In this document: positions 17,297 to 25,129 of the stretch, one piece after another
How the letters are laid out: every line of letters begins with the position of its first letter
Numbering within the stretch: the first letter of the stretch is position 1
Assembly: GCF_003752175.1 (NCBI RefSeq)
Contig: NZ_RJVF01000001.1
Coordinates: forward strand, 101,466-165,465
Source of the DNA: Comamonas sp. BIGb0124
GTDB taxonomy: Bacteria > Pseudomonadota > Gammaproteobacteria > Burkholderiales > Burkholderiaceae_C
DNA: 64,000 bases
Direction: 5' to 3'
The notes under the pieces: model-generated
What the model saw: only the letters and a program-made list of their open reading frames with translations
What the model was told of the DNA's origin: nothing
The model's database searches: none
Translations under genes and position numbers: made by a program

Positions 17297-19018
17297 TCAG
17301 CGCGGCAGGAACAGCATCCAGTAGACCAGCAACACATTGAGCACCACGCTGGCCGCCAGCGCCGCCTTCCAGCCCAGGGCCGGATCACGCGCCGCCAGCG
17401 GCGTCTGCCCGGGTGGCGGCAAGGGCCGTGCGGCACCGCGCTCGAGCGCCAGCAGCAGCTCCTCGGCGGTCTCGAAACGGTCGTCCACACGCCGTGAAAC
17501 CGCCTTGAGCACGATGGCATCGAGCCAGATCGGCACCTGCGGATTGTGCCGGCTGGGGGCGATCGGATCGCGCCAATAGCGGCCCCGTTGATACGGGATC
17601 ACTTCGCCATAGGGCAGCCGTCCGCCGCTCAACAGCCGGTACAGCGTCACCCCCAGCGCAAACAGGTCGCTGCGGGCGTCGGCCGGTACCGGCGGATCGT
17701 CCCACTGTTCCGGATTGACGTAGCTGGCCGTGCCGGCATGCAGGGCCCGCACCGCTTCGGGTTCGCGGCCCGTCAGCGCCACACCCAGGTCGAGCAGGCG
17801 CAGCACGCCATCGCGGCCCTGGTGCAGATTGGCCGGCTTGACATCCCGGTGCACGACACCTTGCCGGTGCAGAAAGCCGAGCACCCGTGCCGCCTGCCGC
17901 CCCATCGCCAGCACCTGCTCCACGCTGGCGACTTCGCGCCGCGCCAGGGCCTGTTCCAGCGTATGCCCCTCCACCCATTCATACAGCAGGTAATGAGCCG
18001 AGGGCTCGCCCACCCGGGGCGCATGCAGCTTGACCAGGTGCGGCGCCGCCGGGCCGGTCTGCAGGTGGCCGGCCACCCACGCCTCGTGCGCCAGCGCCGC
18101 CCTTTCGTGGCGGTCGTGTGCGCGCTGGGCATGCAGGGCCTTGAGGGCGTACAGCTGGCCGCTGGCTTCGTCCCGCGCACGGTAGACCCGGTAGATGCCG
18201 CTGTCCGCCACCAGTTCTTCGATGCTCAATCCGTCGATCGCCGCACCGGGCTTGAGCAGCGGCAACGCCGGCAGTTGCAAGGCGCGGCGCGTCACGTCGT
18301 CCAGCGTCGCCGCCTCGACCTGGCGCACGCAGATCACCAGCGCCGTCAGGTTGTCCTGGCTGCCGTCGCGCCACGCCGCATCGGCGAGTGCGTCGGCCAG
18401 TGCCTGCGCGGCCACCGGGGGCTGCTGCGCCGCCAGCCGCGCCAGCCGGCGTGCCGACAGCCGGCCATGCACACCGTCCGACAGCAGGATGAAGACATCC
18501 CCTGCCAGCACCTCGCCCTGCCGGTAATCCACCGCCAGCCGGTCCTCCAGCCCCACTGCCCGCGACAGCCGGTGCGAGAAATCCCGCCCGCCCATCACAT
18601 GGTCTTCGGTCAATTGCTCCAGCCGCCCCTGGCGCAGCAGATACGCCCGTGTATCGCCGACATGGGCCAGCGTGTAGCTCTGCCCCCGCAGCACCAGCGC
18701 AGTGAGCGTCGTCAAGCCGTAAGCCGGTTGCCGGCGGCGGTTGATCCCGGCCAGCCAGGCATTCTGCGCCCCCAGGATGCGGTCGATGGCCACCGTGGGT
18801 TCCCAGGTGGCAGGCGTGCAGCCGTAGTCGCGAACCAGGCTGGTCACCGTGGTCTGCGCCGCTTCACGGCCCCAGCCTCCCGCGCTCACGCCATCGGCCA
18901 CGGCAGCCAGCATGCCGTGCGCACCGTCGCCCGTCGGCAATTGCAACGCCACGAAATCCTCGTTGACCGAGGCTCGGCCGGCCCGGCTGGTGTGTCCGAT
19001 GTCGAGATCAAATGGCAT
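17297..19018 (-). CDS. Bifunctional PP2C phosphatase / Ser-Thr protein kinase, membrane-anchored
   Basis: 573 residues. Residues 1-235 are a PP2C phosphatase (SRAGRASVNEDF, AVADGVSAGG, LLSDGVHG, GSQDNLTALV). Residues about 265-530 are a Hanks-type kinase with ALKAL for ATP, HRDVKPANLH as catalytic loop and DLGVAL in place of DFG, which is common in this family. A C-terminal transmembrane helix (LAASVVLNVLLVYWMLFL) anchors it. This fusion is found between the nitrate transporter and nirB in Pseudomonas-type nitrate assimilation loci; its target is not known. Start at 19018 or 19027 (MPAMPFD), both with weak ribosome-binding sites. Confidence 0.9.
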   Translation of the reverse strand: MPFDLDIGHTSRAGRASVNEDFVALQLPTGDGAHGMLAAVADGVSAGGWGREAAQTTVTSLVRDYGCTPATWEPTVAIDRILGAQNAWLAGINRRRQPAYGLTTLTALVLRGQSYTLAHVGDTRAYLLRQGRLEQLTEDHVMGGRDFSHRLSRAVGLEDRLAVDYRQGEVLAGDVFILLSDGVHGRLSARRLARLAAQQPPVAAQALADALADAAWRDGSQDNLTALVICVRQVEAATLDDVTRRALQLPALPLLKPGAAIDGLSIEELVADSGIYRVYRARDEASGQLYALKALHAQRAHDRHERAALAHEAWVAGHLQTGPAAPHLVKLHAPRVGEPSAHYLLYEWVEGHTLEQALARREVASVEQVLAMGRQAARVLGFLHRQGVVHRDVKPANLHQGRDGVLRLLDLGVALTGREPEAVRALHAGTASYVNPEQWDDPPVPADARSDLFALGVTLYRLLSGGRLPYGEVIPYQRGRYWRDPIAPSRHNPQVPIWLDAIVLKAVSRRVDDRFETAEELLLALERGAARPLPPPGQTPLAARDPALGWKAALAASVVLNVLLVYWMLFLPR

Positions 19019-19166
19019 GGCGGGCATTGTGGCCGCATTTGCATGCAGGCCACCGCCAACGGCATGCCCGTCTGCATGGGCACCACTTTGGCGCAGCGCA
19101 TGCACCACATGCGACCCGGATCGAAGCATTGCAGGGCAGCAAGGCCCCATCCGCACGGGTTTTGGC

Positions 19167-19182
19167 TGGCATCGAAATTGCA
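19167..19182 (+). promoter_or_regulatory. Sigma-54 (-24/-12) promoter of nirB
   Basis: TGGCATCGAAATTGCA matches the sigma-54 consensus closely: GG and GC are at the required spacing. The predicted transcript start is near 19194, immediately before the ANTAR-type hairpin at 19197. Sigma-54 control of assimilatory nitrite reductase is known in related bacteria. Confidence 0.7.
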
Positions 19183-19196
19183 TGACCTCGGGTACA

Positions 19197-19222
19197 GCAT
19201 CCCGGCAATGGCGTCGGGATGC
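19197..19222 (+). promoter_or_regulatory. ANTAR-type antitermination hairpin in the nirB leader
   Basis: A 10-pair stem (one G-U) closes the six-base loop AATGGC, again with A at position 1 and G at position 4. The base sequence differs from the transporter leader, but the structure, loop rule and distance to the following terminator are the same. Both leaders share GGACAAAGGCGTCC after the hairpin. Confidence 0.72.
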
Positions 19223-19235
19223 CGTCCAGGACAAA

Positions 19236-19288
19236 GGCGTCCGCGACACCCGGCTTGCAAGAGCTGGGCTTGTTGCGGGCGCCTTTTT
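19236..19288 (+). terminator. Leader terminator (attenuator) before nirB
   Basis: A 13-pair stem with two G-U pairs, starting GGCGTCCGCGACA and returning as TGTTGCGGGCGCC, followed by TTTTT. It lies 72 bases before the nirB start and should stop transcription unless the upstream hairpin is bound. Confidence 0.8.
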
Positions 19289-19359
19289 GCTTTTGCAACC
19301 CGCGAACCGGTCACCGCGCTCCGCGCCCGGCCCGTTCGCCATACCCACGAGGAAGTCGC

Positions 19360-21945
19360 ATGGCACACGCGACGCACAAGACACCCCGCAAACTGCTGGT
19401 CATCGGCAACGGCATGGTCGGCCACCGTTATCTCGAGGAACTGGTCAAGCGCCATCCCGACCTGCCCGCCGCCGGCCTGGAGGTGACGGTGCTGGGCGAA
19501 GAGCCCCGCCCGGCCTACGACCGCGTCCATCTCTCGGAGTTCTTCAGCGGCCGCAGCGCCGACGATCTTTCGCTGGTGCCGCCCGGCTTCTACGACCGGC
19601 CCGGCCTCACCCTGCGCCTCAACGCCCGTGTGCAATCCATCGAACGCCGCAACCACACGGTGATGCTGGCCGACGGCGACGTGCTGGATTACGACAAGCT
19701 GGTGCTGGCCACCGGTTCGGCGCCCTTCGTGCCCGGCGTGCCGGGGCGCGAGCGTCCGCACTGCTTTGTCTACCGCACCATCGAAGACCTCGAGGCCATG
19801 CAGGCCTCGGGTGCCAAGTCGCGCAGCGGCGTGGTGGTCGGCGGCGGCCTGCTGGGCCTGGAATGCGCCAAGGCCCTGCGCGACCTCGGTCTGGAAACGC
19901 ATGTGGTCGAGTTCGCGCCCCGCCTGATGATGGTGCAGGTCGACGAAGGCGGCGGCCGCGTGCTGCGCAGCAAGATCGAAGCGCTGGGCGTGCACGTCCA
20001 CACCAGCCGCAACACCGTCGAGATCACCGACGGCGCCACCGCCCGGCACCGCATGGTGTTTGCCGACGGGACCTGGCTGGAAACCGACATGATCGTGTTC
20101 TCGGCCGGCATCCGCGCCCGCGACGAACTCGCCCGCCAGAGCCTGCTGGCCGTCGGCCCCCGCGGTGGCGTGGCCGTCGACGACCAATGCCGCACCAGCG
20201 ATGCCGACATCTACGCCATCGGCGAATGCGCAGCCTGGAAAGAGCAGGTCTTCGGCCTGGTCGCGCCCGGTTACGACATGGCACGGGTGGCCGTCGGCCA
20301 TCTCTGCGAACAGCACGATGCCGCCTTCACCGGCGCCGACCTCAGCACCAAACTCAAGCTCATGGGCGTGGATGTCGCCAGCATCGGCGACGCCCACGGC
20401 AAGACCGCGGGCTGCCGCAGCTTCAGCTACACGGACGAGCTGCGCCAGATCTACAAACGCATCGTCGTCAGCGAAGACGGCAAACTCCTGCTCGGCGCCG
20501 TGCTGGTGGGCGATGCCACCGAATACAGCACGCTGCAGCAGATGATGCTCAACGCCATCGCGCTGCCCGAGGCTCCCGAACACCTCATCCTGCCCGCCAG
20601 CGACGGCGCGGCCAAGCCCGGCCTCGGCGTCGATTCGCTGCCCGACAGCGCCCAGATGTGCTCGTGCAACAACGTCAGCAAGGGCCAGTTGTGCGCAGCC
20701 ATCGCCGACGGCGCGCACACCATCGGCGACCTCAAGGCCTGCAGCAAGGCCGGCACCTCGTGCGGCGGCTGCGTGCCGCTGGTCACGCAGGTGCTCAAGG
20801 CCGAACTCAAGCGCCAGGGGGTGGCGGTCAACAACCATCTGTGCGAACACTTTCCCTACTCGCGCCAGGAGCTTCACCACCTGGTGCGCGTGGGCAAGAT
20901 CCGCACCTTTGCCGACCTGCTCCACAAGCATGGCAAGGGCCACGGCTGCGACATCTGCAAGCCCACAGCCGCCAACATCCTGGCCAGCTGCTGGAACGAC
21001 TTTGTCCTCAACCGCGACCAGGCGCCGCTGCAAGACAGCAACGACTACTTCCTCGGCAACATCCAGAAAGACGGCACCTACTCCATCGTGCCCCGCGTGG
21101 CTGCCGGCGAAATCACGCCCGACCAGCTCATCACCATCGGTCAGGTCGCCAAGCGCTACAGCCTCTACACCAAGATCACGGGCGGCCAGCGCATCGATCT
21201 GTTCGGCGCCCAGGTCCATGAGCTGCCGCTGATCTGGCGCGAGCTGGTCGACGCCGGCTTCGAATCCGGCCATGCCTACGGCAAATCGCTGCGTACCGTG
21301 AAAAGCTGCGTCGGCTCGACGTGGTGCCGCTACGGCGTGCAGGACTCGGTGGGCATGGCCCTGCAACTGGAAAACCGCTACAAGGGCCTGCGCTCGCCGC
21401 ACAAGATCAAGTTCGGCGTGTCGGGCTGCACCCGCGAATGTGCCGAGGCACAAGGCAAGGACGTCGGCATCATCGCCACCGAACGCGGCTGGAACCTATA
21501 CGTCTGCGGCAACGGCGGCATGAAACCGCGTCACGCCGAACTGCTGGCCGTCGACCTCGACGACGCCACACTGATCCGCATGGTCGACCGTTTCCTGATG
21601 TTCTACATCCGCACCGCGGACCGCCTGCAACGCACCAGCACCTGGCGCGACAACCTCGAGGGCGGCCTCGCGTACCTCAAGTCCGTGGTGCTCGACGACA
21701 GCCTGGGCATCGCCGCCGAACTCGAGGCCGAGATGTCGCATGTCGTCGGCACCTATGCCTGCGAATGGAAAAAAGCCGTCGACGACCCCGCCGTCGTCAA
21801 ACGCCTGCGCACCTTCGTCAACAGCGACGCCGGTGACGACAACGTGGTTTTCGTTCAAGAGCGCGGACAGATCCGCCCGGCCACGCCCGTCGAGAAACGC
21901 GCGCGCTTCAAAGGCATCCCGGTGGTCGCCGAAGCCACGGTCTGA
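19360..21945 (+). CDS. nirB: NAD(P)H nitrite reductase large subunit
   Basis: 861 residues, full length. Layout: FAD domain (VIGNGMVGHRYLE), NAD domain (GGGLLGLECAKAL), BFD-like [2Fe-2S] site (C434, C436 and CSKAGTSCGGC), then the siroheme/[4Fe-4S] reductase module with C650, C656, C690 and C694 (SCVGSTWC, GCTRECAEA). It reduces nitrite to ammonium in the cytoplasm. ATG at 19360 follows GAGGAAG. Regulated by the sigma-54 promoter and ANTAR leader upstream. Unusual: no nirD and no assimilatory nitrate reductase gene follows; a strong terminator ends the unit just after the stop. Confidence 0.96.
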   Translation: MAHATHKTPRKLLVIGNGMVGHRYLEELVKRHPDLPAAGLEVTVLGEEPRPAYDRVHLSEFFSGRSADDLSLVPPGFYDRPGLTLRLNARVQSIERRNHTVMLADGDVLDYDKLVLATGSAPFVPGVPGRERPHCFVYRTIEDLEAMQASGAKSRSGVVVGGGLLGLECAKALRDLGLETHVVEFAPRLMMVQVDEGGGRVLRSKIEALGVHVHTSRNTVEITDGATARHRMVFADGTWLETDMIVFSAGIRARDELARQSLLAVGPRGGVAVDDQCRTSDADIYAIGECAAWKEQVFGLVAPGYDMARVAVGHLCEQHDAAFTGADLSTKLKLMGVDVASIGDAHGKTAGCRSFSYTDELRQIYKRIVVSEDGKLLLGAVLVGDATEYSTLQQMMLNAIALPEAPEHLILPASDGAAKPGLGVDSLPDSAQMCSCNNVSKGQLCAAIADGAHTIGDLKACSKAGTSCGGCVPLVTQVLKAELKRQGVAVNNHLCEHFPYSRQELHHLVRVGKIRTFADLLHKHGKGHGCDICKPTAANILASCWNDFVLNRDQAPLQDSNDYFLGNIQKDGTYSIVPRVAAGEITPDQLITIGQVAKRYSLYTKITGGQRIDLFGAQVHELPLIWRELVDAGFESGHAYGKSLRTVKSCVGSTWCRYGVQDSVGMALQLENRYKGLRSPHKIKFGVSGCTRECAEAQGKDVGIIATERGWNLYVCGNGGMKPRHAELLAVDLDDATLIRMVDRFLMFYIRTADRLQRTSTWRDNLEGGLAYLKSVVLDDSLGIAAELEAEMSHVVGTYACEWKKAVDDPAVVKRLRTFVNSDAGDDNVVFVQERGQIRPATPVEKRARFKGIPVVAEATV

Positions 21946-21970
21946 GTCGAAAGACAGGCGACGCCCAACG

Positions 21971-22009
21971 CAAAGACCCACCGGTCCGATGGGATCCGGT
22001 GGGTCTTTG
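21971..22009. terminator. Strong bidirectional terminator after nirB
   Basis: Perfect 14-base arms (CAAAGACCCACCGG and CCGGTGGGTCTTTG) around an 11-base loop, with A and T tracts inside the arms that suit both directions. It separates nirB from the convergent CsbD gene. Confidence 0.8.
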
Positions 22010-22098
22010 CAGGCTGTGGGCAGGCGTTAAAACAGGCGAGCCTTCGGCCTTGAGGGTTCAGTGGCCGCTCGTCTCACCGAGCGGCCGGGAACGATCGC

Positions 22099-22311
22099 TC
22101 AGGGCAGCCAGGTGCCCGAACGGCCATGCCAGTCGTTGACTTGCTTGTCGGCTTCGTCCTTGGTGATGCCGTAGCGTTCCTGGATCTTGCCGGACAGTTG
22201 TTCGCGCTTGCCGGCGATCACGTCAAAGTCGTCGTCCGTGAGCTTTCCCCACTGTTCCTTGACGTTGCCCTTGAGTTGTTTCCAATTGCCTTCGATGCGG
22301 TCCCAGTTCAT
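22099..22311 (-). CDS. CsbD family stress protein
   Basis: 70 residues: MNWDRIEGNWKQLKGNVKEQ is the CsbD signature, followed by the usual helical hydrophilic repeat of the fold and GKIQERYGITKDEA. Small, soluble, often induced by general stress; molecular function unknown. The ribosome-binding site AGGAGATCACC precedes the ATG closely. Confidence 0.92.
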   Translation of the reverse strand: MNWDRIEGNWKQLKGNVKEQWGKLTDDDFDVIAGKREQLSGKIQERYGITKDEADKQVNDWHGRSGTWLP

Positions 22312-22408
22312 GGTGATCTCCTATGGATGTCGGATTGCTTGTTCTGATTCGGTGTAGACGCCCGGGATACCTCGGCAGCCCGGGCAGAGCCACTGCGTTC
22401 AAATGCCC

Positions 22409-22807
22409 TCAGGGCTTTTGCATGGTGCGGCCCGAGTTCGACATGCCGCGCGTGTCGTTCTTGTCACGCGGGGTGTGGGTCATGCCCGTGGTGCCCGTGG
22501 CGGGTGTGGGCGTGGTGCCGGCGCTGGGCACCGGAGCCACTTGGTTGGGCTGGTTCATCGTGGTGCCGGAACCGGCCATGCCTGCACCCGAGCCACCGGC
22601 CGGCGTGCTGTTCGAGGGACGGACGCCGGTGGTGCCGGCTGCATTGGTTGCAGCGCTGCCCGGAGGCGTCGTGGCCTGCTGGGTGTAGCCCGAGTTGGAC
22701 TGGCCGGTAGCCTGAGGTGCGGGGGTCTGCTGGGCCAGCACTGACATGCTGCCAGTGACCAGCATGGCGGCTGCGGTGGTGCTGATGATTTTCTTGATGG
22801 CGGTCAT
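22409..22807 (-). CDS. Secreted low-complexity protein
   Basis: 132 residues. A Sec signal peptide (KKIISTTAAAMLVTGSMSVLAQQ, cleavage likely after LAQ or VLA) is followed by a disordered chain rich in Pro, Thr, Gly, Ser, Ala and Gln. No catalytic motif. AAAGGAG lies before the ATG at 22807. Next to the CsbD gene; a cell-envelope or stress role is only a guess. Confidence 0.65.
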   Translation of the reverse strand: MTAIKKIISTTAAAMLVTGSMSVLAQQTPAPQATGQSNSGYTQQATTPPGSAATNAAGTTGVRPSNSTPAGGSGAGMAGSGTTMNQPNQVAPVPSAGTTPTPATGTTGMTHTPRDKNDTRGMSNSGRTMQKP

Positions 22808-23045
22808 TGCGAGTGCTCCTTTGCTTGGGGTAGGTCCGGATGCCTTGCGATGGGTCTGCAAATCGATCCGGTGACTCAGTTGTAAGGCCATCCGCACCCG
22901 CATTTTGTAGGCTGCAATGCCAGCTCCGCGTCCCATTCCAGCAAGCTGGGAGCCCCCTCACAAGGGCGCTGCCCCCTCTCCTACCGGGGGGGTGCGTCAC
23001 AGTGCCGCTTCGTGCTTTTCAGGGGGCTTGGTGCACCTGTATCGG

Positions 23046-23618
23046 TCAGTCCAGCACCATCAGGTGTTCGTAGAGGATGGCACAGCCGATGCCCAGCAGC
23101 ACCAGCCCGCCCACGATCTCGGCACGGCGGCCGACCACCAGGCCCATGACGCGTCCCAGCATCACGCCCAGCGTGACCATCACAAAAGTCGCCAGGCCGA
23201 TGCACACCGCCACGGGCACGATGGGCACATCCAGGAAAGCCAGGCTCACGCCCACGGCCATGGCATCGATGCTGGTGGCAAAGCCGGTGGCGGCCAAGGT
23301 CCAGAAACCATGCTGTGCCGGCTTGCGCGGCAGGTGGTCGGGCTGGCCGCTCAGGCCGGCGTAGATGGTACGTCCGCCCAGAATGGCGAGCAGTGCAAAC
23401 GCGATCCAGTGGTCCCAGGCCTGGATGTAGCTGGCCGCGCCCAGGCCCAGCGCCCAGCCGACGACCGGCGTGATGGCCTCGATGACACCAAAGATGGCAC
23501 CTGTGCGCAAGGCATCGCGCCACTGCGGCCGGCGCAGTTCCGAGCCTTTGACGATGGCCGCCGCAAATGCATCGGTGGACATGGCAAGCGCCAGCAACAG
23601 GGTGGAAACAGCAGTCAT
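23046..23618 (-). CDS. mntP: Manganese efflux pump MntP
   Basis: 190 residues, six transmembrane helices. N-terminal [19 protein letters not shown] and the internal repeat [17 protein letters not shown] carry the conserved Asp residues of MntP. It exports Mn2+. The ATG at 23618 gives the normal N-terminus; the longer frame runs into the riboswitch. Expression is expected to rise with Mn2+ through the yybP-ykoY element in the leader. Confidence 0.93.
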   Translation of the reverse strand: MTAVSTLLLALAMSTDAFAAAIVKGSELRRPQWRDALRTGAIFGVIEAITPVVGWALGLGAASYIQAWDHWIAFALLAILGGRTIYAGLSGQPDHLPRKPAQHGFWTLAATGFATSIDAMAVGVSLAFLDVPIVPVAVCIGLATFVMVTLGVMLGRVMGLVVGRRAEIVGGLVLLGIGCAILYEHLMVLD

Positions 23619-23694
23619 GGGTACATCGTTCGGGGCGGCTGGGGCACACACAGGCATGCCTCCATCGCCCAGCCGGAACGGAAAACATGCCCAT

Positions 23695-23835
23695 GGTCTC
23701 GCCGGATCCGCTGCACGGCGTGCGTGTGCGGATCTACCCGCGCCATGGTTCGTCACGAACCAATCATGTTGACGCGGGCGCCGGCCGTGCGCGTTGCACC
23801 GCCGACAGGCTACTCCCCAAGGGAGTGGCGACTAT
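23695..23835 (-). promoter_or_regulatory. yybP-ykoY manganese riboswitch
   Basis: On the minus strand the leader of mntP shows the three conserved blocks of this class in order: GGGGAGTAGCC (23806-23818), the loop GTCAACAT (23766-23773) and GGCGAGACC (23695-23703). Members sense Mn2+ and switch on mntP in many proteobacteria. Boundaries are approximate. Confidence 0.88.
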
Positions 23836-23969
23836 AGCGGCGCCCGCGGCCCAGCAGACCGGCGGCCCCGGGGTGCGTATTGGTATCGGTCACGAAAGGC
23901 AAAAAACCGGCGAAAATAGAGTCATGGTTCGGCGGTATAGCCTGGGCTATCAGTGTTAGCTGGCACTGG

Positions 23970-25091
23970 CTAGATGCTATCGATTTCATTACCCTGCTCG
24001 GACAGGCTGTCCTGCCCATCCAGGGCGCCGCCCGATCCCGGCGGCATGGGTGTGGCCCTCGCCAGCGCCATCCACACATGAAACGGCAGACCCGTGGCTG
24101 CACGCCTTGGGGCCATGCGCGCCACCACCAGCCGATCGCCCACCGCCACCATCACACCGCACTCCAGCGGCACCTCGTTGGGATCGGCAATGGCCCGGCC
24201 CCGCGCATCCTGGCCGAGCACATACCAGCACTGCCCGCCCAGCCCCAGGTAGGCCGCACGCTTGTCGGTTTTCTTCAGGTCGCCCAGCAGATCGGCGCGG
24301 CTGACCTTGATCTCGTGCACGATGGGGTCGAGGTAAGCCGGCACGCTCGAATTGCGGATCGAGAACACGTCGGGCCGGCAGAGTTTCCATTGCGCACGCG
24401 CCTCGTCCGGCAGACCCAGACCCAGCGCCGCATCGTCGCCGTCGAGCAGGCTGCGCGGCTGCGCCGAAGGCCCTGTCGACGCCCTCGCCCCTCTAGACCC
24501 TGCGACCGAGGCCGATGAAGCCATGGCAACCGTGGCAAGCGAGGACGCCGCGCCTTCATCCGCTGCATGGGCCTCGCCCCCTTCTTCCGGCCTGGCCGAG
24601 GGCATGACCAGACCGGCCGCGGCCGACACATCGGCACGCAACGAGAGCCCCTGCCAGACGATGCGGCCATCGCGCTGCATGCGTTCGGCCACCAGACCGA
24701 CCAGGGTTTCATGGGCGCTGCGTGCCGCCCGGTTCTGCTGACTGGCCTGCGCCAGATGGCGCACCCCCGCATCGGTCAGGCGCACGGTTTCGTGGCCCTG
24801 CGAACTGCAGCGGCGCTCCAGCAGACCGGCCGCAAGAAGGTCGGCTTCGAGGATGTCGTGGCAAGGCCAGCCCGCGGAGCGGAAGACTTCGCGCAGGCGC
24901 TGGGCATGGCGGCGCGTGAGCGAGGTGCACGCCGCCAGCGCGCCGCCCCTGACGACAAAATCCGAACCGGAGGGCACATTCGCCGCGGCCGCAGCAGTGG
25001 CGGTTGCGGTTGCGGTCGCAGTGGCGGCGACGGCATTGAAAGCCGCAGCGGGGGTGGCGGTGGGGGTCGCAGTGGAGGACAGGGTGTTCAT
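23970..25091 (-). CDS. MmcB-like PD-(D/E)XK nuclease-fold protein, last gene of the imuABC operon
   Basis: 373 residues. The C-terminal third has a restriction-endonuclease-like core: LCRPDVFSIR supplies the Asp, and PIVHEIKVSRADLLGDL the E-x-K pair, followed by CWYVL and EVPLECGVM, as in the MmcB DNA-repair family. Before it lies a probable winged-helix region (residues 50-150). Residues 5-45 are an Ala/Thr repeat. The gene starts 38 bases after dnaE2 in the same direction, so it is probably SOS-induced with the mutasome genes. In alphaproteobacteria MmcB belongs to the SOS regulon; a role in lesion processing here is inferred. Confidence 0.7.
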   Translation of the reverse strand: MNTLSSTATPTATPAAAFNAVAATATATATATAAAAANVPSGSDFVVRGGALAACTSLTRRHAQRLREVFRSAGWPCHDILEADLLAAGLLERRCSSQGHETVRLTDAGVRHLAQASQQNRAARSAHETLVGLVAERMQRDGRIVWQGLSLRADVSAAAGLVMPSARPEEGGEAHAADEGAASSLATVAMASSASVAGSRGARASTGPSAQPRSLLDGDDAALGLGLPDEARAQWKLCRPDVFSIRNSSVPAYLDPIVHEIKVSRADLLGDLKKTDKRAAYLGLGGQCWYVLGQDARGRAIADPNEVPLECGVMVAVGDRLVVARMAPRRAATGLPFHVWMALARATPMPPGSGGALDGQDSLSEQGNEIDSI

Positions 25092-25129
25092 GGCTTCGTG
25101 TATCAAAGGGGTTGTCGTCACGTCATCCG

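Noticed and set aside
24960..25080. CRISPR-like or tandem repeat array
   Set aside because: The repeats are short in-frame Ala/Thr codons without spacers; no CRISPR array or cas1/cas2 was seen. The Cas4-like domain at 30847 is part of a helicase fusion.
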